A DNA stretch of 64,000 nt, from positions 62,001 to 126,000 of the forward strand of contig NZ_PXNQ02000007.1 in the NCBI RefSeq assembly GCF_003007735.2, in the 5' to 3' direction. The translations under genes and the position numbers were made by a program. Shown here one piece after another: positions 1 to 9,011 of this stretch (within the stretch, counting starts at the first letter, position 1; each line of letters begins with the position of its first letter). Origin of the DNA: Paracoccus methylarcula. Lineage in GTDB: Bacteria > Pseudomonadota > Alphaproteobacteria > Rhodobacterales > Rhodobacteraceae. The notes below the pieces were generated by a model, which worked only from the letters and a program-made list of their open reading frames with translations, searched no databases and was not told the DNA's origin.

Positions 1-551
1 CAGCGCCGAGGTCGGCTCGTCGAAAAGCATCACCAGCGGCTGGATGGCGAGCGCGCGTGCGATCGCGGCGCGCTGCTGCTGGCCGCCCGACATGAAGGCC
101 GGATAGGTATCGCGCTTCTCGAACAGGCCGACGCGCCGCAGCAGTGTCTCGGCCGTGGCGATGGCCTCGTCCCGTTGGGTGCCCAGCACATGGATCGGGG
201 CCTCGATGACATTCTGGAGCACGGTCTTGTGCTGCCACAGGTTGAAGTTCTGGAACACCATGCCAAGCGCGCCCGCAACCTTTCGACCTGCTTGCGGCTG
301 GCCGGAACCTGGCCGCCATTGCCGTCGCCTTTCATGGCGATGGTTTCGCCATGGATGGCGACCGATCCCGAACAGGGATGTTCCAGCATGTTGATGCAAC
401 GCAGGAGGGTGGACTTGCCAGAGCCGCTTCCCCCGATGATGGCGATCACGTCGCCCTCACGCGCGTCGAGCGAAACGCCTTTCAGCACCTTTAGCCGTCC
501 AAAGCGCTTGTGCAGGTCGATAACCGAAATCGCCTGGTCGCCTTCACGCAT
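1..551 (-). pseudogene. Amino-acid ABC transporter ATP-binding protein (HisP/ArtP type), partial and frameshifted
   Basis: This would be the ATPase of a polar amino-acid importer. The N-terminal 90 or so residues read cleanly: a Walker A motif GGSGSGKST and the family-typical RLRARL segment. At about 262-268 the frame breaks; adding one G to the short G run restores the expected [10 protein letters not shown] segment, the Q-loop region, and then the GGQQQR signature and a Walker B with DEPTSA in the next frame. The gene runs off the window start, so its C-terminus is not seen. I chose ATG 551, which has GGAGG ten bases upstream, over the TTG at 557. It is divergent from the TetR/arginine-transaminase operon, so arginine or a related cationic amino acid is a reasonable guess for the substrate. 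Frame loss may be real or a sequencing error. Confidence 0.8.
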
Positions 552-692
552 GTGCAAATCGCCTCCGGATCGGGCCGTTCCGCTATGCTCCGCGCCATTC
601 GTCGCGGCGCGTGACCATCAGGGGCGTCGTGCAAGGACGGGATCACCCCTGTTTGCGGCACGGGTCAGTGGTTTCTATCTTGCGTTCCGACA

Positions 693-704
693 AACTGTAC
701 AGTT
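693..704. promoter_or_regulatory. 12-bp perfect palindrome, candidate TetR operator
   Basis: AACTGTACAGTT is a perfect palindrome in the 219-bp divergent intergenic region between the ABC ATPase and the TetR gene. It is followed at once by the A/T-rich stretch TTGAATAATTATTAT, which looks like promoter DNA in a G+C-rich genome. TetR proteins commonly bind such sites in their own promoter; assignment to this regulator is inferred from position only. Confidence 0.4.
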
Positions 705-770
705 GAATAATTATTATGCAAGTGCATAGTAGGGGTGTCGATAACGTCGGGGCGCAACAGGGGGGCGGCA

Positions 771-1409
771 ATGTCAGGTTCATTCAGGCGCGCACCGGAT
801 TTCGAGCGCCGCAGCGACATGATCGAGGCCACGCTGGATTGCATCGCGGATCTGGGGATCGAGGCGACGACGGTTCGCGCGGTGGCGGCCCGAGCGGGGA
901 TCAGCAATGGCCTGATTCGCCACCATTTCGAATCGAAGAGCAACCTGATCATGGCCGCCTATCGCCACACGATCGAATTGATGATCCGCCCGGCCCTCGA
1001 TGTCGTCGCCTTGCCCGATATTCCCCCGCATGAGCGGATGGTGAAATTCGTGACCGCATGCCTTGGCGGCTCGGTCGCGGAGCCGCGGCTGCTCTCTGTT
1101 TGGGCGACCTTCATCAGCCATGTCCGCCTGTCGCCACGGCTCGCGCAGGAACATCGGGACGGCTATCTCACCTTTCGCCGCGCCACCGAGCAGATCATCG
1201 ATGAAATCCTGACCGCCGACGGGCGGCGATTACCCACGGGCGAGCTCGAACGTCTCGGGATCGTCGTCAATGCGCTCATCGACGGCCTGTGGCTCGAGGG
1301 CTGCCTGATGGAGGATTTCGACGAGGACCGGCTGATCGATCTTTGCCTTCGCGCCATCGAATCGCTGCTGGATATCAAGCTGCCCGACATTGCTGAAATT
1401 GGAACATGA
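771..1409 (+). CDS. TetR-family transcriptional regulator (BetI-like)
   Basis: A 212-residue one-component repressor. Residues 1-60 form the TetR helix-turn-helix: the stretch with TTVRAVAARAGISNGLIRHHF is typical, ending in the 'HHFESKSNL' turn. The remainder is an all-helical ligand-binding domain of BetI-like length. I start at ATG 771, which has a GGGGGGCGG purine-rich site just upstream, not at GTG 735. Its stop overlaps the start of the arginine transaminase gene by four bases (ATGA), so it is the first gene of that operon and probably controls it, sensing arginine or a 2-oxo derivative. The ligand is inference. Confidence 0.85.
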   Translation: MSGSFRRAPDFERRSDMIEATLDCIADLGIEATTVRAVAARAGISNGLIRHHFESKSNLIMAAYRHTIELMIRPALDVVALPDIPPHERMVKFVTACLGGSVAEPRLLSVWATFISHVRLSPRLAQEHRDGYLTFRRATEQIIDEILTADGRRLPTGELERLGIVVNALIDGLWLEGCLMEDFDEDRLIDLCLRAIESLLDIKLPDIAEIGT

Positions 1410-2608
1410 CCATGCGCTACGCTTCGATCACCGACCGCCTTGCCAATCTCGGATCCGACAAGTGGGAGATTCACCTGCGTGGCCGCGCGCTTGCGGCAGG
1501 CGACGATTCGGTGATCGAGCTGACCATCGGAGAGCCGGACGTGCCGCCTGACGGCACACTGCTGGATATCTGCAACGAGGCGATGCGTGCAAGCCGCACC
1601 CGCTATTCCAACGGGCGCGGAGAGGAGTCGGTCGTCTCGGCCTTGGCGCGGAAATACTCGCACCGCACCGGCCGCGAGATCGGTGCGGAAAATGTGCTGT
1701 GCTTTCCGGGCACCCAAACCGCGCTTTTCGCCGTCATGATGGGATTGCTCGAGGCGGGCGACAAGGTGCTGCTGCCCGATCCCTATTACGCGACCTATGA
1801 GGCGGTGATACGTGCGCCCGGCGCCGGGTTCCTGCCGGTGCCGCTGCGGGCGGAAAAGGGGTTCCATCTGCAGCCCGAGGATCTGGAAGCCGCGATCACG
1901 CCCGATTGCCGGGTCCTTCTGCTCAACAGTCCGCATAATCCAAGCGGTGCGGTCCTGTCGCGCGACGAGATCGCCGCCATCGGCGATATCTGCCACAAGC
2001 ACGACCTGTGGATCGTCAGCGACGAGGTCTATGAGGAACTGACCTTCGGCGCGGAATTCGCCTCGCCCTTCGATCTGGCTGAGCTGGCGGATCGGGTGAT
2101 CGTGGTCTCGTCGATTTCCAAGTCGCATGCCGCCCCCGGCTTCCGCAGTGGTTGGGCGGTCGGCCCGGCGGAATTCTGTCGGCGGCTGCTTCCGCTGTCC
2201 GAGTCGATGCTGTTCGGCGGTCAGCCCTTCATTGCCGATATGACCGCCCATGCCCTGACGCATGACCTGCCGACCTCAAGCGGCATGCGCCGGCAATACA
2301 AGGCCCGCGCCGCAATGATCGCGGAAAGGCTCGACAATGTTTCGGGGTTGAAGGTGGTGCCTCCGGAAGCCGGGATGTTCGTCCTGCTGGATGTCTCGGG
2401 GACCGGGTTGACCGGCCATGACTTCGCGCTGCGGCTGCTGGAGGAACGGCGCGTGTCCGTCATGCCCGGCAGTTCCTTTGGCAATGCCGGTGAAAACCTG
2501 GTCCGGCTCAGCCTGACCGTTCCAGACGAGAAACTGGCCGAAGCCTGCGGGCGCATCGCCTCGCTTGCCGGTGATCTCGCGCAGCAATCGGAGTGCCTGG
2601 CGACATGA
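1406..2608 (+). CDS. aruH: PLP-dependent aminotransferase, arginine:pyruvate transaminase type (AruH-like)
   Basis: A class I/II fold-type I aminotransferase of 400 residues. The key residues are visible: N178 in NSPHNPSG, D206 and Y209 in SDEVY, the Schiff-base lysine K239 in SSISKSHA, and R247 in FRSGW. From memory of Pseudomonas AruH, the N-terminus (MRYASITDRL) and the LNSPHNPSGA and DLWIVSDEVY segments match that subfamily well. The expected reaction is L-arginine plus pyruvate to 5-guanidino-2-oxopentanoate plus alanine. It overlaps the TetR gene upstream and the decarboxylase downstream by four bases each, so the three are one transcript. The decarboxylase partner is what makes arginine, not another amino acid, the likely substrate. 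Confidence 0.8.
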   Translation: MTMRYASITDRLANLGSDKWEIHLRGRALAAGDDSVIELTIGEPDVPPDGTLLDICNEAMRASRTRYSNGRGEESVVSALARKYSHRTGREIGAENVLCFPGTQTALFAVMMGLLEAGDKVLLPDPYYATYEAVIRAPGAGFLPVPLRAEKGFHLQPEDLEAAITPDCRVLLLNSPHNPSGAVLSRDEIAAIGDICHKHDLWIVSDEVYEELTFGAEFASPFDLAELADRVIVVSSISKSHAAPGFRSGWAVGPAEFCRRLLPLSESMLFGGQPFIADMTAHALTHDLPTSSGMRRQYKARAAMIAERLDNVSGLKVVPPEAGMFVLLDVSGTGLTGHDFALRLLEERRVSVMPGSSFGNAGENLVRLSLTVPDEKLAEACGRIASLAGDLAQQSECLAT

Positions 2609-4242
2609 GCGGCTCCATGACTGTCGGCTTGATGCTTGTCCGCCTGCTGGAACGTTACGGCGTCGATACCGTGTTCGGTATTCCGGGCGTCCATACGGCC
2701 GAGCTTTACCGGGGCCTTGCCGGTTCACGCATTCACCACGTGACGCCGCGCGACGAACAGGATGCCGGGTTCATGGCGGATGGCTATGCGCGCGCATCGG
2801 GCAAGCCCGGCATCTGCCTGCTCATTACCGGGCCCGGCCTGACCAATGCCATCACCCCGATGGCGCAGGCGCGGGCGGATTCGATCCCGATGCTGGTGAT
2901 CTCCGGCGTGAATGCGCGGGTGACCCTGGGCCGGTATGAAGGCCATCTGCACGAGCTGCCCGATCAGGCGGCCATGATCCGGACGCTGGCCCTGTCCTCC
3001 GAGCGCCTTGAGCGGCCGGAAGATCTGCCGAGCCTGATCGATCGCGCCTTTGCAATGATGGCCAAAGGCCGTCCCGGTCCCGTGCATATCGAGATCCCGA
3101 CCGACCTGATGGAAGCGGAGGTGGCAGCCTTGCCGTTCGCTGCTGCACCGGAAAAGCCGGATTCCGGCATCGATCATGGGGCCGTTGAACGTGCGGCCCG
3201 GACATGCGCGGCGGCGGCGCGGCCTCTCATTCTTGCCGGTGGTGGGGCGGTCTGGGCCGAGGCGGAGATCCGTGACCTGGCCGAGCGGTTAGACGCCCCG
3301 GTGGTGACGACGACGAACGGGCGGGGACTGCTTGCCGGTCATCCTCTGGAGGTCCCGGCGAGTCCGAGCCTTGCCGCCATCCGGGAGCTGATGCGGGATT
3401 CCGATCTGGTCATCGCCATCGGCACGCAGTTCGGCCCGACCGATTACGACGCCTATGTGGATGGCGGTTTCATCCCGCCCGGGAACCTGATCCGCATTGA
3501 TCGTGACGGGACGGCGGAAAGCGGGAATGCCCCGGCGACGGTCTTTATCAAGGGAGACGCTGCCGAAGCCACGGGTTTGCTGTGCTCGCATCTGCCCCCC
3601 GCAGGCGTGTCGAAAGCAGGTGCCACCCGTGCCACTGATGCGCGCGACGCCGCAAGGGCCAGCCTGTCGCCGAAGATGAAGGCGATGATCGAGGTGCTGT
3701 CATCGATCCGGGACACGCTTCCCGATGCCACGATGGTCGGGGATTCGACGCAACTGGCCTATGCGGGGAATCTTTATTGGGAGGCATCAAACCCGAGGCG
3801 CTGGTTCAACGCCGCCACCGGCTACGGGGCGCTTGGATACGGACCGCCCGCCGCCGTGGGGGCGAGCGTTGCCTTGGGCGATGCGCCCGTCATCTGCCTG
3901 GTCGGCGATGGCGGCTTCCAGTTCTGCCTTGGTGCGCTTGGCGCCGCCAGGGACGAGAACACGCCCGTCATCTTCGTGGTCTGGAACAATCACGGTTACC
4001 AGGAGATCGAGGATTACATGCTCTCGCGCGACATCACCCCCATCGGCGTGAGGCCGAGCGCCCCCGATTTCACGATGATCGCGGCTGCCTATGACATCCC
4101 GGCCGAACGTATCCGGCTATGCGAGACTGATCATCAGGACGCACTGGCTCCGGGGCAGCTCGACCTGACCCCGCTCGATCACGCATTGCAGGCGGCGCGC
4201 AAGCGTGGAGGGCCCGCGCTGATCGAGATCATCGCGCCATAG
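2605..4242 (+). CDS. aruI: Thiamine-diphosphate enzyme, 5-guanidino-2-oxopentanoate (2-ketoarginine) decarboxylase type (AruI-like)
   Basis: A 545-residue acetolactate-synthase-like ThDP enzyme with the N-terminal PYR domain (catalytic Glu in PRDEQDAGF), a central domain, and a C-terminal PP domain with the ThDP/Mg motif VGDGGF followed by NNHGY. The opening (RLLERYGVDTVFGIPGVH) and the GFMADGYAR segment match AruI as I remember it, more closely than anabolic acetolactate synthase. It would decarboxylate 2-ketoarginine to 4-guanidinobutyraldehyde. The start ATG 2605 overlaps the transaminase stop (ATGA). The aldehyde dehydrogenase needed next (KauB type) is not in this window, while a guanidinobutyrase is (33566). 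Confidence 0.82.
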   Translation: MSGSMTVGLMLVRLLERYGVDTVFGIPGVHTAELYRGLAGSRIHHVTPRDEQDAGFMADGYARASGKPGICLLITGPGLTNAITPMAQARADSIPMLVISGVNARVTLGRYEGHLHELPDQAAMIRTLALSSERLERPEDLPSLIDRAFAMMAKGRPGPVHIEIPTDLMEAEVAALPFAAAPEKPDSGIDHGAVERAARTCAAAARPLILAGGGAVWAEAEIRDLAERLDAPVVTTTNGRGLLAGHPLEVPASPSLAAIRELMRDSDLVIAIGTQFGPTDYDAYVDGGFIPPGNLIRIDRDGTAESGNAPATVFIKGDAAEATGLLCSHLPPAGVSKAGATRATDARDAARASLSPKMKAMIEVLSSIRDTLPDATMVGDSTQLAYAGNLYWEASNPRRWFNAATGYGALGYGPPAAVGASVALGDAPVICLVGDGGFQFCLGALGAARDENTPVIFVVWNNHGYQEIEDYMLSRDITPIGVRPSAPDFTMIAAAYDIPAERIRLCETDHQDALAPGQLDLTPLDHALQAARKRGGPALIEIIAP

Positions 4243-4368
4243 ACCCATCCCGGCTTCGGCAGGGCGTCAGTTCGAAATCGCCGAAGCGGCAGGCTGAACG
4301 CCATGCGCCAAGCTGCGCGCGGGCCTTGGCGTGATCCGAAACGCGCTGACACTGGCGGAGGTGGACCA

Positions 4369-4539
4369 ATGCTCAATATCGGCTGGATCGGTTGCGGACG
4401 TCACGCGCGGCAGATGCTCTTGCCGCAATTGGGGCGGAACGGTATCCGAATCGCTGCGCTGTGCGACCGCGATGGAGCGGCTGGAACGGATGACCGCGCA
4501 GATAGAGGCGTAGAACGGGCTCCGTCGCGCTGGACATGA
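4369..4539 (+). pseudogene. Remnant of a Gfo/Idh/MocA-type oxidoreductase (N-terminus only)
   Basis: About 55 residues that begin like a Gfo/Idh/MocA dehydrogenase: MLNIGWIGCGRHARQML has the GxGxxA nucleotide-binding turn, followed by IRIAALCDRD, the end of strand 2 with the acidic residue that binds NAD(P) ribose. The reading frame then stops and no substrate-binding domain follows; the next 90 bases carry nothing recognisable before the nitroreductase. A good ribosome binding site (GGAGG, 4356-4360) remains. Full-length relatives are about 330 residues or more, so this is a truncated remnant. Confidence 0.5.
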
Positions 4540-4633
4540 AATGCCCGTTCGGCAAACCTGCGGTTCCTGTACCGTGAATGCCCATGTGCTATTGCGGCAA
4601 GGAATTGCCCTTTGACGAAGGATGGAGGAAAGC

Positions 4634-5301
4634 GTGACCTACGAACCCGTGCCCTTGCCCGACCGGGTGCAAATGCCGCCCGAGGCCTCGCTGGAGTCGG
4701 TGCGGGCCTTTCGGGATTACATGCGGCGGCGGCACAGCGTGCGCGACTTTTCCGATGCGCCGGTCTCGCGCGAGGTGATCGAGGCTTGCATCGAAACGGC
4801 GGGCAGCGCGCCATCGGGCGCGAACCAGCAGCCTGGCATTTCGTCGCGATCCGCGATCCGGCAATGAAGGCGCGCATCCGCGAGGCGGCGGAAGAGGAGG
4901 AGCGGGCCTTCTATGCCGGGGGCGGCGGCGATGCCTGGCTGGCGGCGCTGGAGCCGGTCGGCACCGGACCCGAAAAGCCGCATCTGACCATCGCGCCCTG
5001 GCTGATCGTGGTCTTCGCGCAGCGCTACGGGCTGCGGGAGGGGGAGCGTCACAAGCATTACTATGTTCCCGAAAGCGTCGGCATCGCCTGCGGCATGCTG
5101 ATCGCCGCGATCCATCACGCCGGTCTGGTCACCCTGACACATACCCCCAATCCGATGAAATTCCTGAACGGGCTATGCGGCCGGTCCGAAAGCGAGAAGC
5201 CGGTCATGATCCTGCCCGTGGGACTGCCCTCTGATGACGCCCGGGTTCCGGCCATGGCCAAGGTCAAGAAGCCGCTTAACGAGATCCTGTCAGTGTTCTG
5301 A
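4634..5301 (+). pseudogene. Nitroreductase-family flavoprotein (iodotyrosine deiodinase-like), frameshifted
   Basis: An FMN-dependent nitroreductase-fold oxidoreductase of about 222 residues after repair. The N-terminus has the FMN-binding RRRHSVRDFSD and APSGANQQP motifs. At 4831-4833 one C is missing from 'cagcctggc'; restoring it gives NQQPWHFVAI and then continues in the other frame through YYVPESVGIACGML, THTPNPM and the C-terminal KKPLNEI. The last three segments are characteristic of the iodotyrosine deiodinase-like branch. I prefer the GTG start at 4634, because GGAGGA lies at 4624-4629 and would overlap an ATG start at 4622. The substrate is unknown. The single-base lesion is probably a sequencing error. 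Confidence 0.75.
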
Positions 5302-5600
5302 GCGGCGCCTCGGGACGCGCCGCCCTGATCCGCAGCCGGTTCCGGTCCGGTCGGATGGACGGAAAAGGTGATCCACGAGAGAACCTGGCCGCGTGGAAGC
5401 CGCATGCGGGTTGCAAACAGGGAGAGAAGTCAACTACCATCACGCGGCTTGTGAGTTCCGTGGTTGATAACCTCTTGAGTGAAATGACAATTCCTTGTTC
5501 TTGTTGAAGTTGTATGGATGTCGAGTGCTTCGTTTACCTGTCCTGCCGTCAAATATCATCATCCTGCACCGATATTTCGATGCGTTCATCGAGGTAACGA
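5302..5600. other. Intergenic region upstream of the FixL-like kinase
   Basis: 299 bases without a credible gene. The distal half (5440-5580) is more A/T-rich than its surroundings and probably holds the promoter of the kinase/regulator pair. I looked for an FNR-type TTGAT-N4-ATCAA box and found only a poor match (TTGAGTGAAATGACAA). Confidence 0.4.
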
Positions 5601-6982
5601 ATGATGATTGACGGGCTGGACGAGCTTTGGCTTCTGCCCCTTGCGTCGCTGGCGGCCCTTGGCGCGGCGTTCCTGGCGGGACGCCGGCCGGATGTATTGC
5701 ACTGATCACGATTTGCGCCCTTCCCACCGTCGGCTTGGCCGGAGGGGTGGAGGGGACCGACCTGCTGGCGCTGGTCTGCTTCCTGCCGATGTCGATTGCC
5801 CTGGTCATTGTCGGCTCCGCCTACCGCGACGCAAGGTTGCGGTCGCGCGACTTGCGGGAACAGCTTGAAGCACGGGAAGCCCATCTGCGCTCCATCCTGG
5901 ATACGGTTCTGGACGCAACCATCGTCATCGACAAGCGGGGGCGGATGATCTCCTTCAACCAGGCCGCTGTTCGCCAGTTCGGCTATCCCGAAGCCGAGGT
6001 TGTGGGGCAGAATGTCAACATGCTGATGCCGGAACCGTATCGGGGCGAGCATGACGAATATGTCCGCAGATATCTGACCACGGGGGAGCGCCGGGTGATC
6101 GGCATCGACCGTGTCGTGGTCGGAAGGCGCAAGGATGGCTCCACCTTCCCGATGAAGCTGGCGGTATGTGAAACGAGGAGTGGCGGCGAAACCTTCTTCA
6201 CCGGCTTCATCCGCGACCTGACCGAGCGCGCGGAATCCGAGGCCCGGCTCGAGGAAATCCAGGGGGAACTGGCGCGCTTGTCGCGGCTCAACGAACTGGG
6301 CGAAATGGCCTCGACCCTGGCGCATGAGTTGAACCAGCCCCTGTCGGCAATTGCCAATTACGTGCAGGGGAGCAGGCGATTGCTGAGGAATATGGACGGT
6401 GCGGTTGTCCGGCGCCTGCGCGAGGTGCTGGAGGAAACCGCGGAGCAATCGCTGCGGGCGGGGCAGATCATTCACCACCTGCGCGAATTCGTGACGGGCG
6501 GCAGCACCGAGAAAAAGCCCGAGGATCTCCACAAGCTGGTCGAAGAGGCGGGCGCGCTGGCCCTGGTCGGCTCGCGCGAGATGGGCCTGCATACGGTGTT
6601 CGAATTCGAGGCGGGCCCGAAACTGGCCGTGGTGGATCGCATCCAGATCCAGCAGGTGCTGATAAATCTCATGCGCAACGCCATGGACGCGATGAAGGGG
6701 AGCGAGACACGCCAATTGGTGGTGCGCGTCCGGCATGGCGATGCGGGAGAGGTCCTGGTGGAGGTTTCCGATACCGGCCCCGGTGTGCCCGAGGAGATGA
6801 CAAGGCAGCTTTTCCGGCCCTTCGTGACCAGCAAGCCGGGGGGCATGGGGGTGGGGCTGTCCATATCGAAGCGGATCATCGAGGCCCATGGCGGCAAATT
6901 GAGCATGCATAACAATGAGAAGGGAGGAGCGGTTTTCCGCTTCACCCTGCCCGGGAAAGACGGAGCGATAGCCGGAAGATGA
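5601..6982 (+). CDS. fixL: FixL-like oxygen-sensing PAS histidine kinase (N-terminal frameshift)
   Basis: A membrane-bound two-component sensor kinase. Numbered from the downstream frame (first codon at 5627): hydrophobic segments near 22-64, a PAS domain at 80-200, a dimerisation/H-box with His233 in LAHELNQPL, and an HATPase domain with DTGPGVP and a G-rich GGMGVGLS. Within PAS, H142 in GEHDEY and R162 in GIDR fall at the positions of the haem-ligating His and the signalling Arg of rhizobial FixL. ATG 5601 has GAGG seven bases upstream and encodes one more hydrophobic segment, but that frame ends at about 5704 unless one C is restored near 5690. The regulator gene overlaps its 3' end by four bases. 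Confidence 0.88.
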
Positions 6983-7596
6983 ATACTGAAGTGGTGATCC
7001 ATATCGTTGACGACGAGGAGCCCGTCAGGAAATCCCTGGCCTTCCTGATGACCGTATCGGGACATGCCGTGCGGGTGCATGATTCGGCAGCTTCCTTTCT
7101 TTCCGTTGCCAAGGGGCTGGAGAATGCCTGTCTCGTCACCGATTTGCGCATGCCCGAGATGAACGGGGTCGAACTGCTCCGGAAATTGCAATGCGAAGAG
7201 GCCATGCTCCCGGCCATTGTCATCACCGGGCATGGAGATGTGCCGATGGCGGTCGAGGCGATGAAGGCGGGTGCGCTCGATTTCATCGAAAAGCCGTTCG
7301 TGGATGACGTTCTGCTGGATGCCGTCGCCGGGGCGATCGCCGAGATCGGAAAGACGTCGCGCGTGACGGATGATGTCCTGGCCACGCGCGAGCGGATCGA
7401 GCGGCTCAGCGAAAGGGAGCGGCAGGTGATGGAGGGCATCGTCGCGGGCCTGCCCAACAAGACCATCGCCTATAATCTCGATATCAGCCCGCGCACCGTG
7501 GAGGCTCACCGTGCGAATGTCATGGCCAGGATGAACGCCAAGAACCTGCCGGAACTGGTGCGGATGGTCCTTGCGGCGAAGATCGATGGGTTTTGA
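6979..7596 (+). CDS. fixJ: FixJ-like response regulator
   Basis: A 205-residue two-domain response regulator. The receiver domain has the acidic pair D11/D12, phosphoacceptor D55 in [12 protein letters not shown], and the conserved Lys in FIEKPF. The C-terminal LuxR/FixJ helix-turn-helix (about 138-200) contains [11 protein letters not shown] and [19 protein letters not shown]. It overlaps the kinase gene by four bases, so the two are made together. In rhizobia FixJ activates fixK and high-affinity oxidase genes under low oxygen; none of those targets is in the window, so the regulon here is unknown. Confidence 0.9.
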   Translation: MNTEVVIHIVDDEEPVRKSLAFLMTVSGHAVRVHDSAASFLSVAKGLENACLVTDLRMPEMNGVELLRKLQCEEAMLPAIVITGHGDVPMAVEAMKAGALDFIEKPFVDDVLLDAVAGAIAEIGKTSRVTDDVLATRERIERLSERERQVMEGIVAGLPNKTIAYNLDISPRTVEAHRANVMARMNAKNLPELVRMVLAAKIDGF

Positions 7597-7758
7597 GCTT
7601 CTTCCTTGCCGGACCGGGTGCAGGCCGGTGGGGGTTCCGGCGATGTCCGGGCCAGGCATTGCACTGTTCCGGTTCGGGATCTGCCGGGGCGCCGTCAGGG
7701 TTTTCCTGCGGATGGTGATGATCTCCTGCCGGATTGGCGAGGGGCAGATCCGCGGCTA

Positions 7759-9009
7759 TCACTGGCCGGGCAAGCCTTGCCCGGCCGTGTCAGAGGCGGC
7801 CGCACGCATCCCGATGGAACGATGGATGCCGATGCCGCAAAGAAGTGAAAGCAGCAGGCAGATGCCGAACAGGCTGGAATAGCCCAACCGCTCCGCGACC
7901 TGACCGGCAAGGAAGCCAAGGATCATGCCGGTGCCGGCATCCATGCATTGGAACAGCGTGAAATCGACCCCGGCCTGTCCCGGATCGGACCATTCCATGA
8001 AGCGCGCATAGAGCGCGACGAAGCCAAGGGCGAGCCATGCGGAACTGCCGATCTGTGTCAGCCATGCCAGTGCCGCGAGGGGCAGGGGCAGGCCCGATGC
8101 GACCCCGAGACAATAGAGCAATACGAATGCCTGTCCGGCAAGGGCAAGCAGCAGAACCGTCATGGTGCCGAGACGGGCGACGATCAGGCCGCCCGCCACG
8201 GCGCCGATCACCCCGACGACAAGGCTGCCCGAGGCGCTGAACAATCCCACCTCGCTTAGCGTGAAGCCGTGATCGACCAGGAACGGACCGAAATAGCCCA
8301 GGCATGACTTCATCGCGGCGACATAAAGCGCCGTGACCCATAATCCGCGCCGGATCTCGGGGCGGCGCAACGCGGCGCGCAGGCTCGGGCCGCTCCTGGC
8401 CGGTGGTGACGAGGGCGATGGCTGCCGCAGCATCAGGAAGGGCAGGCTGGCGACAAGGCACATGACGATCAGCAGCCCGATACCCGGACGCCAGCCCATC
8501 CGGTCGATGGCAACCAGAAGCAACCCGCCGCCGAAGGCCGAGCCGACATAGGCGCCGCCGACCTGCATCATGTTGGCCCAGCCATAGGAGGCTTCGGGGA
8601 TCGCCTCGACCGCGTGGCCGTCGCAGGCGATATCGACCGTGGCGGTGGCCGTGGCGACGGCGAACAGCGCCGCGATGGTCCAGGGCAGCGGCAGATCCGC
8701 GATCAGCGCAAGACTTGCTGCCGCCACGAGCACCGCCACGCCGCCCAGGGCGATGACCGGTTTCGTGCGTGCCGGGCCACATGCGGGCCGCCGCCATTGC
8801 TCGATCCAGGGGCTCCACAGCACCTTGAGGGTCCAGGGCAGGATCAGCAGCGACAGGAAGCCCAGTTGGTCGAGCCCCATGCCTTGCTGGCGCATATAGG
8901 CGGGCAGGGTGGACCAGATGAAACCGCCCAGGATGCTCTGGGTGACGTAGAGCCCGCCCAGTGACGCGAGCGCCACCGGAAGGATCACCTGCGCCCTCGT
9001 GCCGCCCAT
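7759..9009 (-). CDS. MFS siderophore importer, RhtX/FptX type
   Basis: A 416-residue inner-membrane permease with about twelve hydrophobic segments, related to AmpG-like MFS proteins. Recognisable features are the N-terminal [15 protein letters not shown], the [13 protein letters not shown] loop and the TVDIACDG segment, which resemble the RhtX/FptX single-component importers of rhizobactin and pyochelin as I know them. It starts two bases after the stop of the TonB-dependent receptor, so receptor and permease form one operon. This suggests that the siderophore taken up by the receptor crosses the inner membrane by this carrier instead of an ABC transporter. The siderophore identity is unknown. 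Confidence 0.8.
   Translation of the reverse strand: MGGTRAQVILPVALASLGGLYVTQSILGGFIWSTLPAYMRQQGMGLDQLGFLSLLILPWTLKVLWSPWIEQWRRPACGPARTKPVIALGGVAVLVAAASLALIADLPLPWTIAALFAVATATATVDIACDGHAVEAIPEASYGWANMMQVGGAYVGSAFGGGLLLVAIDRMGWRPGIGLLIVMCLVASLPFLMLRQPSPSSPPARSGPSLRAALRRPEIRRGLWVTALYVAAMKSCLGYFGPFLVDHGFTLSEVGLFSASGSLVVGVIGAVAGGLIVARLGTMTVLLLALAGQAFVLLYCLGVASGLPLPLAALAWLTQIGSSAWLALGFVALYARFMEWSDPGQAGVDFTLFQCMDAGTGMILGFLAGQVAERLGYSSLFGICLLLSLLCGIGIHRSIGMRAAASDTAGQGLPGQ
7764..7786. terminator. Perfect inverted repeat at the convergent fixJ / siderophore-permease junction
   Basis: GGCCGGGCAAG and its exact reverse complement CTTGCCCGGCC are separated by a single base. The hairpin overlaps the last codons of the siderophore permease on the minus strand and lies about 170 bases after fixJ. 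It has no T-run, so it may be a transcription barrier or only an inverted repeat. Confidence 0.35.
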
Positions 9010-9011
9010 CC

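Noticed and set aside
1163..2263. 366-residue open frame on the minus strand opposite the arginine transaminase
   Set aside because: Antisense shadow of a well-conserved gene; the composition is Arg/His/Gln-rich as expected from reversed G+C-rich codons, with no domain visible.
2605..4242. Acetolactate synthase large subunit (ilvB)
   Set aside because: No regulatory small subunit gene follows, and the overlap with an AruH-like transaminase and the AruI-like opening favour 2-ketoarginine decarboxylase.
5461..5490. FNR/FixK-type box (TTGAT-N4-ATCAA) upstream of fixL
   Set aside because: The best match, TTGAGTGAAATGACAA, breaks the palindrome in both half-sites.
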